This document shows, one piece after another, positions 1-8,869 of a stretch of 64,000 nucleotides of DNA. The DNA lies in contig NZ_LS483470.1 in NCBI RefSeq assembly GCF_900478135.1, positions 1,298,501 to 1,362,500 on the forward strand. The letters run 5' to 3'. A model generated the notes under the pieces. The model saw nothing but the letters and a program-made list of their open reading frames with translations. It was not told the DNA's origin and did no database searches. Made by a program: the position numbers and the translations under genes. This stretch comes from Leminorella richardii. GTDB taxonomy: Bacteria; Pseudomonadota; Gammaproteobacteria; Enterobacterales; Enterobacteriaceae. Each line of letters opens with the position of its first letter. Position 1 is the first letter of the stretch.

Positions 1-1386
1 ATTCTGCTTGGCGCTGACGTAGGCACCGCGCTAATGGCGCGGGTATTAACTTTCGATCTCTCATGGCTGTCCCCTTTACTGATCCTGTTCGGCGTAATTG
101 CGTTTCTTAGCCAAAAGAAAACCAGAGTGGGTCAGGTTGGCCGGGCGGTTATCGGCCTAGGGCTGATCCTTCTGGCGCTACAGCTGATTGTGGTTTCGGC
201 TAAGCCGATGACTGAAGCCAGCGCGGTGCGGGAAGTGTTTTCATCACTGGCGGGGGACGCCATTCTGGCGCTGCTGATTGGCGCCGTATTTGCCATGCTC
301 ACCTATTCTAGCCTAGCGGCAGTGCTGTTAACGGCAACGCTAGCGGCAACGGGGCTGGTGCCGCTGAATATTGCGCTATGTCTGGTGATTGGTTCTAACC
401 TAGGCAGCGGTGCGCTGGCGGTGATCAGTAGCCGAGGGCAGGGGACTATCGCCAGGCGGCTGGTATTGGGCAGCATGCTGTTTAAGGTGATTGGCTGCCT
501 GATGGTGATTCCTTGGGTAACGATGCTGGCGCAGTGGTTAAAACCCTACGAGTTCCCCGCAGCGGACGTGGTGATTTATTTTCACGTGATTTACAACCTG
601 ACGCGCTGTTTGCTGATGCTGCCACTGGTGCAGCCAGTTTCTCGTCTGATGGAGCGTCTTGTCCCCGAGGAGCCGATCGTTGAAGCCCAGCTTACGCCGC
701 GCTACCTCGATAGCGCTTCGCTGGATACACCGTCGCTGGCGCTGGCTAACGCCGTACGGGAAACGCTACGCCTTGGTGACGTAGTCGGCCAAATGCTGGA
801 CGGCTTTTATCAGGTGCTACAGGGCAACGCGCAGCACAAGCGGGAAGTTTCCCACCTGAAAGACCAGAGCGACATGCTGTATGAAGCCATCAAGCTTTAT
901 TTGGCTCGGCTGCCGCAGGAAAGCCTGAGCGACAGCGATTCACGCCGCTGGGCGGAGATTATCGGCACCTCGGTGAATCTGGAGCAGGCGGGAGAAATTA
1001 TTGACCGCATGGCGGCTGAGGTTTCGTCTAAATCGCTAAACGCCCGCCGTTTTTTCTCTCAAAAGGGGATAGAGGATTTGACCACACTGCACGGTCGACT
1101 GGTGAAAAATCTCGATCTGGCAATGTCAGTATTTCTGTCCGGTGAGGTGGATAACGCCAGACGGCTGCGCCGCGCCAAACACCGCTTTCGCCTGCTCAAC
1201 CAGCGCTATTCGCTGGCTCACGTCGAGCGACTGCATCAGAACAACCTACAAAGTATGGAAACCAGCTCGCTGCACATGGGGCTGTTAGCTGACATGAAGC
1301 GCCTTAACTCGCTGTTTTGTGCCGTTGCCTATTACGTTCTTGAAGTGCAGGACGACGAGGGTGGGGAAGCAGACAGCTCAGCCTGA
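1..1386 (+). CDS. yjbB: Na+/phosphate cotransporter family protein, 5' end cut by window
   Basis: The reading frame is open from base 1 (codons ILLGADVGTALMARV) through the first internal ATG at 34 to TGA at 1384-1386, so the true start lies outside the window. About 461 residues are visible. The first ~200 are hydrophobic membrane segments with the GADVGTAL and GSNLGSGALA repeats typical of Na/Pi cotransporters. The last ~230 residues are a soluble, helical PhoU-like domain (from about PSLALANAVRETLR onward), the architecture of E. coli YjbB, which exports or imports phosphate at the inner membrane. The missing N-terminus should be about 80 residues by comparison with the E. coli protein (about 540). 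Family is secure; the symbol is by resemblance. Confidence 0.85.
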   Translation: MLLGADVGTALMARVLTFDLSWLSPLLILFGVIAFLSQKKTRVGQVGRAVIGLGLILLALQLIVVSAKPMTEASAVREVFSSLAGDAILALLIGAVFAMLTYSSLAAVLLTATLAATGLVPLNIALCLVIGSNLGSGALAVISSRGQGTIARRLVLGSMLFKVIGCLMVIPWVTMLAQWLKPYEFPAADVVIYFHVIYNLTRCLLMLPLVQPVSRLMERLVPEEPIVEAQLTPRYLDSASLDTPSLALANAVRETLRLGDVVGQMLDGFYQVLQGNAQHKREVSHLKDQSDMLYEAIKLYLARLPQESLSDSDSRRWAEIIGTSVNLEQAGEIIDRMAAEVSSKSLNARRFFSQKGIEDLTTLHGRLVKNLDLAMSVFLSGEVDNARRLRRAKHRFRLLNQRYSLAHVERLHQNNLQSMETSSLHMGLLADMKRLNSLFCAVAYYVLEVQDDEGGEADSSA

Positions 1387-1506
1387 TTTGTCAGCTTTGT
1401 CAATCAAGGGTAAAGGTTTGTCCCCTTGGTTGAATAAGCCAATTTAACTCGCTAACTTTAATAGGAAATAACGGGATATTGCTTAAACCTGTGAAGGAGT
1501 CACAAA

Positions 1507-2112
1507 ATGCAAGCAGGCTACCCTACTGACTATGAAGTTGGCGACGTTGTCTTTACCTGTATCGGTCACCCTCTGTTTCGCCAGATTTCCGCCGCTTCCC
1601 TGTGCTGGAGCAATCATGTCGGTATTATTGTCGGCCATGACGGCAGCGACTACATCGTGGCGGAAAGCCGCGTGCCGCTGTCCAGCACCACGACGCTAAG
1701 TCGATTTATTGAACGCTCTGTCGATCGTCGCTACGGCATTCGCCGACTCAGCGGCGGACTTTCTGAAGATCAAAAAAAGGCCATCGTCGAGCAGGTGCCT
1801 TCCCGTTTGTGGAAGCTCTATCACACTGGCTTTAAATATGACTCCTCACGGCAGTTTTGCTCAAAGTTTGTGTTTGATATCTATCGGGACGCGCTAGAAG
1901 TTCCAATAGGAAAAATCGAAACCTTTGATCAACTGCTCAACAGTAATCCAAACGCGAAGCTACAATTCTGGAACTTTTGGTTTCTGGGATCGATCCCCTG
2001 GGAGCGCAAAACCGTGACGCCAGCCAGTCTGTGGTTTTACCCAGCGCTTGAGCCGGTTTACAGCAGCCACCCGGAGGCGAGTGAAGCCGAGCCGGACTGG
2101 TATTATCACTAG
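1507..2112 (+). CDS. yebB: YebB, permuted papain-like (NlpC/P60 superfamily) hydrolase
   Basis: 201 residues, near-identical in layout to E. coli YebB (200 aa). Catalytic candidates of a circularly permuted papain fold are visible: His37 in WSNHVGIIVG precedes Cys118 in SSRQFCSKFVFD, the order seen in YiiX/YebB-type enzymes. No signal peptide, so a cytoplasmic amidase or thioesterase-like role is inferred; the substrate is unknown. The start is fixed by a good ribosome site (GAAGGAG about 8 bases before ATG at 1507). The next gene follows after 15 bases and may be co-transcribed. Confidence 0.85.
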   Translation: MQAGYPTDYEVGDVVFTCIGHPLFRQISAASLCWSNHVGIIVGHDGSDYIVAESRVPLSSTTTLSRFIERSVDRRYGIRRLSGGLSEDQKKAIVEQVPSRLWKLYHTGFKYDSSRQFCSKFVFDIYRDALEVPIGKIETFDQLLNSNPNAKLQFWNFWFLGSIPWERKTVTPASLWFYPALEPVYSSHPEASEAEPDWYYH

Positions 2113-2127
2113 GCGACGTGTCGTCCA

Positions 2128-2685
2128 GTGAAATTACAGATTAAGAGAGCGCCTACGTTGGGACACTACGCCGAAGCTTCTGCCGATGACATCGCGCAGT
2201 TTGTGAAAAATGAAGTTATCCGTTTTGTCGATGCGCATCCCAACGAGGTTTTTTCAGCCTTTGCGTTTGACTGCAACGTTCACGAAGAGGTTGAGCTTAA
2301 TCTGTGCTTGACCACTTCAAAACACCTCAATGAAATTCTGCACTACTATCAAACCGGCGCCAACGGTGCCTACTATCTTTCCGACGCAGGGATCTTAAGC
2401 CTGAAGTACAACACTGGCGACTGGAAGTACCAGTGCTTTAGCTCGATGAACTGCATTCACGATGTTGCCTATGACTACTTTTCGGTGAACGGCGAAGAAA
2501 AGTACCGCTACTGGATAGATTTGCTGTCGAAGGTGATGGCTGACTTTATGGCGTCGCCGACCTTTGCTGATATTCCAAAAAGTGAAGGGTTTAAAGTTCT
2601 GGTTTACGACCACGAAGAGGAGCCGGAGGACAGCCAGATCCGCCTTAACGCCATTGATAATAATCCTTTCTTCCTGCTGGATTGA
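2128..2685 (+). CDS. DUF4303-like hypothetical protein
   Basis: 185 residues beginning at GTG 2128, fifteen bases after yebB. No signal peptide or membrane segment. Aromatic-rich central part (YYLSDAGILSLKYNTGDWKYQCF) and acidic tail resemble the DUF4303 family, which is often found near SMI1/KNR4-type immunity proteins; this is from memory and unverified. The ribosome site is weak, so translational coupling to yebB or a later start is possible. It sits where menF precedes menD in E. coli but has no resemblance to an isochorismate synthase. Function unknown. Confidence 0.6.
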   Translation: MKLQIKRAPTLGHYAEASADDIAQFVKNEVIRFVDAHPNEVFSAFAFDCNVHEEVELNLCLTTSKHLNEILHYYQTGANGAYYLSDAGILSLKYNTGDWKYQCFSSMNCIHDVAYDYFSVNGEEKYRYWIDLLSKVMADFMASPTFADIPKSEGFKVLVYDHEEEPEDSQIRLNAIDNNPFFLLD

Positions 2686-2945
2686 CCGAGATTTTTTAAC
2701 GCTAAATTAAGTGTATCTAACTGTGTCTGCCTTTCTGAAAGCGCGCATTTTTTCTATTTAACGGCGACCTTTCTTCGTCTGTGAGTGCGGCTTTCCTCTA
2801 TAATTTCCCAATAAACAAGACGTTGTAATACGGTGACGCCCATTGCCCTCACTCGTTGTCGCCTGAGTTCGCTTGGTGTAAAATAACCGGCAGTTATGAA
2901 ATTTATTTTTATAAAAATCAAATAATTAATAGGTCTGGTAGAGCT

Positions 2946-4628
2946 ATGTCAATGAGTGTGTTTAATCGCCGCTGGGCTTCTGTCGTGCTGGAAACCCTGA
3001 CCCGCCACGGAGTCGAACACGTCTGCATTGCCCCCGGCTCCCGATCTACACCGCTTACGCTAACCGCTGCTGCGAATAAAAAACTCACCTGCCATACCCA
3101 CTTTGACGAGCGCGGCCTTGGCCACTTGGCGCTAGGCATTGCGAAAGTTAGCCGCCAGCCCGTTGCGGTGATCGTGACGTCCGGTACGGCGGTGGCTAAC
3201 CTGTACCCCGCGCTGATTGAAGCAAGCTTGACCGGTGAACGGCTGGTATTGCTTACTGCTGACAGGCCGCCGGAGCTTATTGACTGCGGAGCTAATCAGG
3301 CCATCCGCCAGACAGACATCTTTGCCCAGCATCCTACCGCCACGCTTTCTCTGCCGCGCCCGACGCCGGATATTTCCGCTGCCTGGCTGACGTCTGCCGT
3401 GGACGATGCCATGGGGGGGCTGTATCAGGGCGCGCTGCACATTAACTGCCCGTTCGCCGAACCGCTGTACGGTGGCGATGAAAGCGCCTACGCGGAGTGG
3501 TCTGCTGCGCTGGGGGAGTGGTGGAATGACCGCTCTCCCTGGCTAGCTTCACCCTGCGAGCAGGCGCTGCGTACAGAACCTGACTGGCCTACGTGGCGAG
3601 CTCGCAAAGGTGTGGTTGTCGCGGCGCGGCTGACGGCGTCTCAGGGGAAGGCAGTAGCCGAGTGGGCGAAAAGGCTAGGGTGGCCAATTTTAGGCGACGT
3701 GCTTTCCAGCAGCGGTCAGCCGCTTCCCTGTGCTGATTTGTGGTTAAACAGCCCTCAGGCTAAAGGCTGCCTAGCACAGGCCGAGATCGTGATTCAGTTT
3801 GGCGGCAGCCTGACAGGCAAGCGCATGCTGCAGTGGCAGGCCGGCTGTTCTCCTAAAGAATATTGGATTGTCGACAGCGTTCGCGGTCGGCTAGATCCGG
3901 CTAACCACCGCGGTCGCCGCATGGTGGGCGACGTTGAGCGCTGGCTTGAGGCTCACCCAGCTACAGAACTGGCTCCTTGGGCACCGGAGCTGGTGTCGCT
4001 GGCAGAGCAGGCGCAGCGCCACGTTGTTGACTCTCTTATGGAACGCTTTGGCGAAGCGCAGTTTGCCAGCCGCCTGCCGGAACTGCTGCCCGAAGGCGGC
4101 CTGTTTTGGGCAGGAAACAGCCTGATTGTGCGCCTGATTGACGCGCTGGCTCAGCTTCCCGTCGGCTACCCGGTTTACAGCAACCGAGGCGCCAGCGGCA
4201 TCGACGGCCTGCTGTCTACTGCGGCGGGCGTTCAGCGCTGTTCTGGCTTGCCAATGCTGGCGGTAATGGGGGATATCTCAGCCCTTTACGATCTTAACGC
4301 GCTGGCGCTGTTGGCACAGGCTACCCGCCCGACAGTGCTGGTGGTAGTGAACAACGACGGCGGCTCTATCTTCTCACTGCTGCCGACGCCGGAAGCGGAA
4401 AGAGAACGCTTTTACCGCATGCCTCACGGTCTTGGCTTTGAGCATGCGGCGGCGATGTTTGGTCTGGGCTACGCTCAGCCAGAAAGTTGGGAAGCGCTAC
4501 AGAAGGCCGTCTCCACTCACTGGCAACAGCCAAACGGAACACTGCTGCTGGAGCTTCGAGTAGCCCCGCACGATGGCGCTCACACGCTGCAACAGCTGGT
4601 GTCTGACGCGGAACGGCTTTCTTGCTAA
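2946..4628 (+). CDS. menD: MenD, SEPHCHC synthase
   Basis: 2-succinyl-5-enolpyruvyl-6-hydroxy-3-cyclohexene-1-carboxylate synthase, the ThDP enzyme joining isochorismate and 2-oxoglutarate in menaquinone synthesis. 560 residues from ATG 2946 (MSMSVFNRRW); the frame is open further upstream to 2856 but family alignment fixes the start here. Glu55 in HFDERGLGH is the cofactor-activating glutamate, and GDISALYDLNALALL followed by NNDGGSIFSLLP is the Mg-ThDP motif. First gene of menD-menH-menB-menC-menE. The stop overlaps the menH start. Unlike in E. coli, menF is not upstream, so isochorismate must come from a synthase elsewhere. Confidence 0.97.
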   Translation: MSMSVFNRRWASVVLETLTRHGVEHVCIAPGSRSTPLTLTAAANKKLTCHTHFDERGLGHLALGIAKVSRQPVAVIVTSGTAVANLYPALIEASLTGERLVLLTADRPPELIDCGANQAIRQTDIFAQHPTATLSLPRPTPDISAAWLTSAVDDAMGGLYQGALHINCPFAEPLYGGDESAYAEWSAALGEWWNDRSPWLASPCEQALRTEPDWPTWRARKGVVVAARLTASQGKAVAEWAKRLGWPILGDVLSSSGQPLPCADLWLNSPQAKGCLAQAEIVIQFGGSLTGKRMLQWQAGCSPKEYWIVDSVRGRLDPANHRGRRMVGDVERWLEAHPATELAPWAPELVSLAEQAQRHVVDSLMERFGEAQFASRLPELLPEGGLFWAGNSLIVRLIDALAQLPVGYPVYSNRGASGIDGLLSTAAGVQRCSGLPMLAVMGDISALYDLNALALLAQATRPTVLVVVNNDGGSIFSLLPTPEAERERFYRMPHGLGFEHAAAMFGLGYAQPESWEALQKAVSTHWQQPNGTLLLELRVAPHDGAHTLQQLVSDAERLSC

Positions 4629-5422
4629 GCCTAACGCTTCACCCCGCCGAGCCGTCGTTGGACTGCGATCGCCCGTGGCTAGTGTTTATTCACGGCCTGT
4701 TAGGGGACGGTCGAGACTGGGAAAAGGTGCTGCCTTACTTCCGCGGCTATTCTTGTGTGACGGTAGACTTGCCGGGGCACGGTAGGTCTAACGATGTTGC
4801 GCTCGCTTCTGTTGATACAGAAGGCTTTGCTCAACTTAGCCAACTGCTGACGGAAACCCTGCTGTTCTATAATATTAATCGTTATATACTCGTCGGCTAC
4901 TCTCTCGGTGGCCGCACCGCCATGTATCATGCCTGCTTTGGTCAACGTGATGGCCTGTGTGGGCTAGTGATTGAAGGGGGAAACCCCGGCCTTAACGATG
5001 CGGCCGAGCGTGATGCCCGGCTAGTGCACGATGCCCGATGGGCGAAACGCTTTCGCCAGCTGCCTTTTAGTGAGGCGCTGGATGAGTGGTATCGGCAGCC
5101 AGTGTTTGCCGATTTAGACGAAGAGTCGCGCAGGCGCACGATTGCGCAGCGTCTGCAAAATAGCGCACTGACCGTTGCCGACATGCTTGAGGCTACTTCC
5201 CTTGGTCGCCAGCCTTGGCTAACGGCGCGGTTAAACGACGAGGTTGAGCGTCGTCGGCTGCCGTTTTGCTATTTTTGCGGTGAACGAGATCTCAAGTTTC
5301 AGCGCATCGCGCAGGAAAACCATTTTCCGCTGCGTATTGTCCCTGCGGCGGGTCATAACGCACATAGCGGCAATCCCGAAGGGTTTGCCAAAAGTTTGCT
5401 CACATTTTTAAAGGAATGCTAA
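4622..5422 (+). CDS. menH: MenH, SHCHC synthase
   Basis: 2-succinyl-6-hydroxy-2,4-cyclohexadiene-1-carboxylate synthase, an alpha/beta hydrolase-fold enzyme that removes pyruvate from the MenD product. 266 residues. The nucleophile elbow GYSLGG puts Ser94 in place; the acid is in CGERDLKF and the His in PAAGHNAH. It starts at TTG 4622, overlapping the menD stop by 7 bases, so translation is probably coupled; no other start keeps the N-terminal beta strand. menB begins 2 bases after the stop. Confidence 0.94.
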   Translation: MLSLTLHPAEPSLDCDRPWLVFIHGLLGDGRDWEKVLPYFRGYSCVTVDLPGHGRSNDVALASVDTEGFAQLSQLLTETLLFYNINRYILVGYSLGGRTAMYHACFGQRDGLCGLVIEGGNPGLNDAAERDARLVHDARWAKRFRQLPFSEALDEWYRQPVFADLDEESRRRTIAQRLQNSALTVADMLEATSLGRQPWLTARLNDEVERRRLPFCYFCGERDLKFQRIAQENHFPLRIVPAAGHNAHSGNPEGFAKSLLTFLKEC

Positions 5423-5424
5423 CT

Positions 5425-6282
5425 ATGCTGTATCCAAGTGAAGAAGAACTGTACGCCCCCATCGAGTGGCAGGACTGCTCAGAAGGATTTCAAGACATTC
5501 GCTACCACAAGTCGGCGGAAGGGATTGCAAAAATCACCATCAACCGCCCTGAGGTGCGTAACGCATTCCGTCCGCTGACGGTCAAAGAAATGATTCAGGC
5601 GCTGGCTGACGCCCGCTATGATGACAATATCGGTACCATCGTATTGACTGGCGAAGGGGAAAAAGCCTTTTGCTCTGGTGGTGACCAGAAAGTGCGCGGC
5701 GACTACGGCGGCTATAAAGACGCCAGCGGCGTTCATCACCTCAACGTGCTGGACTTCCAGCGCCAGATCCGCACCTGTCCGAAACCTGTTGTTGCCGCTG
5801 TTGCGGGTTACTCCATTGGCGGCGGTCACGTGCTGCACATGATGTGCGACCTGACTATCGCGGCAGAAAACGCGGTCTTTGGTCAAACTGGCCCGAAGGT
5901 GGGTTCTTTTGACGGCGGTTGGGGCGCATCATATATGGCTCGCATCGTTGGTCAGAAAAAAGCCCGTGAAATCTGGTTCCTGTGCCGTCAGTACAACGCT
6001 CAGGAAGCGCTGGACATGGGGCTGGTCAACACCGTCGTGCCGGTTGCCGATCTGGAAAAAGAAACCGTTCGCTGGTGCCGTGAAATGCTGCGCAATAGCC
6101 CAATGGCGCTGCGCTGCCTGAAGGCCTCACTCAACGCTGACTGTGACGGTCAGGCCGGTCTGCAAGAGCTGGCTGGCAACGCCACCATGCTGTTCTACAT
6201 GACGGAAGAAGGGCAAGAGGGGCGTAACGCGTTCAACGAAAAGCGCCAGCCTGACTTCAGCAAATTCAAGCGTAACCCGTAA
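5425..6282 (+). CDS. menB: MenB, 1,4-dihydroxy-2-naphthoyl-CoA synthase
   Basis: Crotonase-family enzyme that closes the second ring of menaquinone from OSB-CoA. 285 residues from ATG 5425, the E. coli length; an in-frame ATG at 5416 lies too close to the ribosome site AAGGA (5411-5415), which is spaced 9 bases from 5425. Conserved crotonase features: oxyanion-hole region SIGGGHVLHMMCDL and the QTGPKVGSFDGGWG loop. The stop TAATG overlaps the menC start. Confidence 0.97.
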   Translation: MLYPSEEELYAPIEWQDCSEGFQDIRYHKSAEGIAKITINRPEVRNAFRPLTVKEMIQALADARYDDNIGTIVLTGEGEKAFCSGGDQKVRGDYGGYKDASGVHHLNVLDFQRQIRTCPKPVVAAVAGYSIGGGHVLHMMCDLTIAAENAVFGQTGPKVGSFDGGWGASYMARIVGQKKAREIWFLCRQYNAQEALDMGLVNTVVPVADLEKETVRWCREMLRNSPMALRCLKASLNADCDGQAGLQELAGNATMLFYMTEEGQEGRNAFNEKRQPDFSKFKRNP

Positions 6283-7253
6283 TGCGCCGAGTCGAACTCT
6301 ACCGCTTTAGCCTGCCGATGGAGGCAGGCGTTATCCTGCGCAATCAGCGGTTAAAAACGCGCGACGGGCTGCTGGTGTGTCTGGAAGAGAACGGCAGGCA
6401 GGGCTGGGGAGAGATCTCCCCGCTGCCGGAGTTTTCCCAAGAGACGCTGGACGATGCGGAATCGGCTACTCTCGGCTGGCTACACAGCTGGGTTAACGGC
6501 GAGCAGGCGTTTGACTGCGCGCTGCCTTCTGTCTCTTTCGGTCTGAGCTGCGCTCTGGCAGAGCTGGAAGGGCTGCTTCCCGAGAAGGCAGACTACCGCA
6601 AAGCGCCGCTGTGCAGCGGCGACCCAGACGAGCTGTTTCCTGTACTCAGCGCGATGGAAGGCGAGAAAGTAGCGAAAGTGAAGGTCGGCCTGTATGAGGC
6701 AGTGCGCGACGGCATGATCGTCAACCTGCTGCTGGAGGCCATTCCTGACCTTAAGCTGCGTTTGGATGCCAACCGCAGCTGGACGCGCGCCAAGGCCGAT
6801 GGCTTTGTGAAGTACGTTGCGCCGGAGCTGCGTCCTCGCATTCAATTTTTGGAAGAACCCTGTAAAACCCGGGAAGAATCCCGCCAGTTTACGCGTGAAA
6901 CCGGCATTGCTATTGCCTGGGATGAAAGCGTGCGCGAGCCTGACTTCGTGGTTGAAGCCGAGCCGGGCGTGGCGGCGATTGTCATCAAGCCGACGCTGGT
7001 GGGCAACCTACAGCGCTGTCAGCTCTTAGTTCAGCAGGCCCACGATGCCGGCATGATGGCGGTTATCAGCTCGTCGATAGAAAGCAGCTTTGGCCTGACT
7101 CAGCTGGCCCGCATTGCCGCGTGGCTAACGCCGAATACTATTCCGGGGCTGGATACGCTGTCCCTGATGCAGTCTCAGCTGGTTCGCCCGTGGCCTGACA
7201 GCGAACTGCCGCTGCTGGGGCTTGATTCGCTGGACGTGGTATGGCGCCGTTAG
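6282..7253 (+). CDS. menC: MenC, o-succinylbenzoate synthase
   Basis: Enolase-superfamily dehydratase converting SHCHC to o-succinylbenzoate. 323 residues (E. coli 320). The active-site set is readable in order: catalytic lysine in AKVKVGLYE, metal ligands in LRLDANRSW, FLEEP and AWDESVRE, and the second base in AIVIKPTLVG. It starts inside the menB stop (TAATG), and its own stop lies 13 bases into menE. Confidence 0.95.
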   Translation: MRRVELYRFSLPMEAGVILRNQRLKTRDGLLVCLEENGRQGWGEISPLPEFSQETLDDAESATLGWLHSWVNGEQAFDCALPSVSFGLSCALAELEGLLPEKADYRKAPLCSGDPDELFPVLSAMEGEKVAKVKVGLYEAVRDGMIVNLLLEAIPDLKLRLDANRSWTRAKADGFVKYVAPELRPRIQFLEEPCKTREESRQFTRETGIAIAWDESVREPDFVVEAEPGVAAIVIKPTLVGNLQRCQLLVQQAHDAGMMAVISSSIESSFGLTQLARIAAWLTPNTIPGLDTLSLMQSQLVRPWPDSELPLLGLDSLDVVWRR

Positions 7254-8660
7254 ACTGCCCGGAGTTTTTCGACTGGCCGTGGCAGCAGTGGGCAACTCAG
7301 CGTCCTGACGCGGTTGCCCTTGTTCGCGGTCAAAAGGAGATTTCCTGGCGGCGACTGGCGGACGAAGTGAACGCCCTGTGCGATCGCTTTTATCAGAGCG
7401 GCGTGCGTGAAGGGCAGGGCGTCGCCCTGAGGGGTAAAAACGGTGAGGAGCTGCTGTTGGCCTATTTGGCTGTGCTACAGCTCGGCGCTCGCGTTCTTCC
7501 TCTAAATCCTCAACTGCCGGAATCCCTGCTGGCGGAACTGTTGCCTTCTCTTGATATCCACTACGGTTGGTGTGCGCACAATGGCGTCTGGCATTCAGCG
7601 ATTGTTCCTCTGTCGCCGTTTTCCGCCGAGCTGCTAAGCTGCGACTACGAAGGCGGCTATGACACGAGCTATGCCTCATGGCCGTGTGACAGTTCGTTGA
7701 CCATGACGCTGACCTCCGGCTCTAGCGGGCTGCCGAAGGCGGTGGTGCACCGCCCAACCGCTCACTTGGCGAACGCGCGCGGGCTTTTGCAGCGCATGAC
7801 ATTTGACGCCGATGATCGCTGGCTGCTGTCTCTGCCGCTGTTTCACGTGTCCGGTCAGGGCATTCTCTGGCGCTGGCTGTTTAAGGGCGCGACGCTAGTG
7901 CAGCGCGATATGCATCCGCTATCTGACGCCCTGTCGGGTTGTACTCATGCCTCGCTAGTGCCCACTCAGCTTTGGCGGCTGCTGGAGCAGTCCGCCTCTG
8001 GACTGGCGTTAAAGCAGGTGCTGCTGGGGGGGGGCGACCATTCCCGTTGAGCTTACTGCTCGCGCACAGCAGGCCGGCATCAGCTGCTGGTGCGGCTACG
8101 GCATGACCGAGATGGCGTCGACAGCCTGCGCCAAGCAGGCGGATGCCAGTGCGGGCGTCGGCGTTCCTCTTCCTGGGCGTGAGATTCGCATCGTGCGGGA
8201 TGAAATTTGGCTTAAGGGGAGCGGGCAAGCGCTCGGATACTGGCAAAAAGGGCACGTGCGTCCTCTGACTGACGCTGAAGGCTGGTATCACACCCGAGAT
8301 CGCGGCGAAGTCAGGGAAGGCGAGCTGTTCGTTCAGGGGCGCCTCGATAATCTGTTTTTCAGCGGCGGCGAGGGTATTCAGCCGGAAGATATCGAACGGG
8401 CGCTGGCAACCCATCCTGCCGTTCATCAGGCCTTCGTGGTACCAGTAGACAGCGCTGAATTCGGTCAACGGCCTGTAGCGGTTATCGACAGCGATATCGA
8501 CTTTGATATCGCTAGGCTGTCAGTCTGGCTGGAAGACAAAGTGCCACGCTTTCAAATTCCTGACGCCTACTATTTGTTACCTGAAAGCCTTAAGCAGGGG
8601 GGGATTAAGATCTCTCGGCAGGCAGTGAAGGAGTGGGTGAGGCTGGAGACCAATAGCTAA
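7241..8660 (+). pseudogene. menE: menE, o-succinylbenzoate-CoA ligase, frameshifted in a G9 run
   Basis: Adenylate-forming enzyme that activates o-succinylbenzoate. The frame from ATG 7241 carries the AMP-binding loop MTLTSGSSGLPKAVVH and PLFHVSGQGI, then runs into a run of nine G at 8026-8034 and stops at 8048-8050. Removing one G restores LLGGATIPVELTARAQQAG, then CWCGYGMTEMA and the C-terminal domain (TRDRGEVREGEL, GRLDNLFFSGGEGIQPEDIE, GGIKISRQAVKEW) to the stop at 8658-8660, about 472 residues in all (E. coli 451). Everything apart from the one base is intact. Possible explanations are a sequencing indel, slippage-mediated phase variation, or a recent loss. Both halves are at normal conservation. 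Confidence 0.9.
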
Positions 8661-8869
8661 TTTGAACAGGCGATACGGGGCCGTTTTCTAACGTATTAGC
8701 CTGTTTTATCGATAGAACACTGCCAGGCTCGCTTCTTATCTAAAAAAGCAAAATATATCCCCCACCGATTATGTGATTAAACCCCCTATTTCTTTTTAGT
8801 CTTCGTGATATTGTTGCCAATATATGGTTGTATTATGCAACTAATTATAACGATAAGGGACTGACTACG
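8661..8869 (+). promoter_or_regulatory. Intergenic region before MarR-GNAT gene with imperfect inverted repeat
   Basis: After menE there is no good terminator. At about 8813-8843 an interrupted repeat (TTGTTGC ... GCAACTAA arms flanking an AT-rich core with TATTAT-like boxes) lies just ahead of the MarR-type gene and could be its autoregulatory operator. This is inference from position; no family consensus was matched. Confidence 0.3.
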
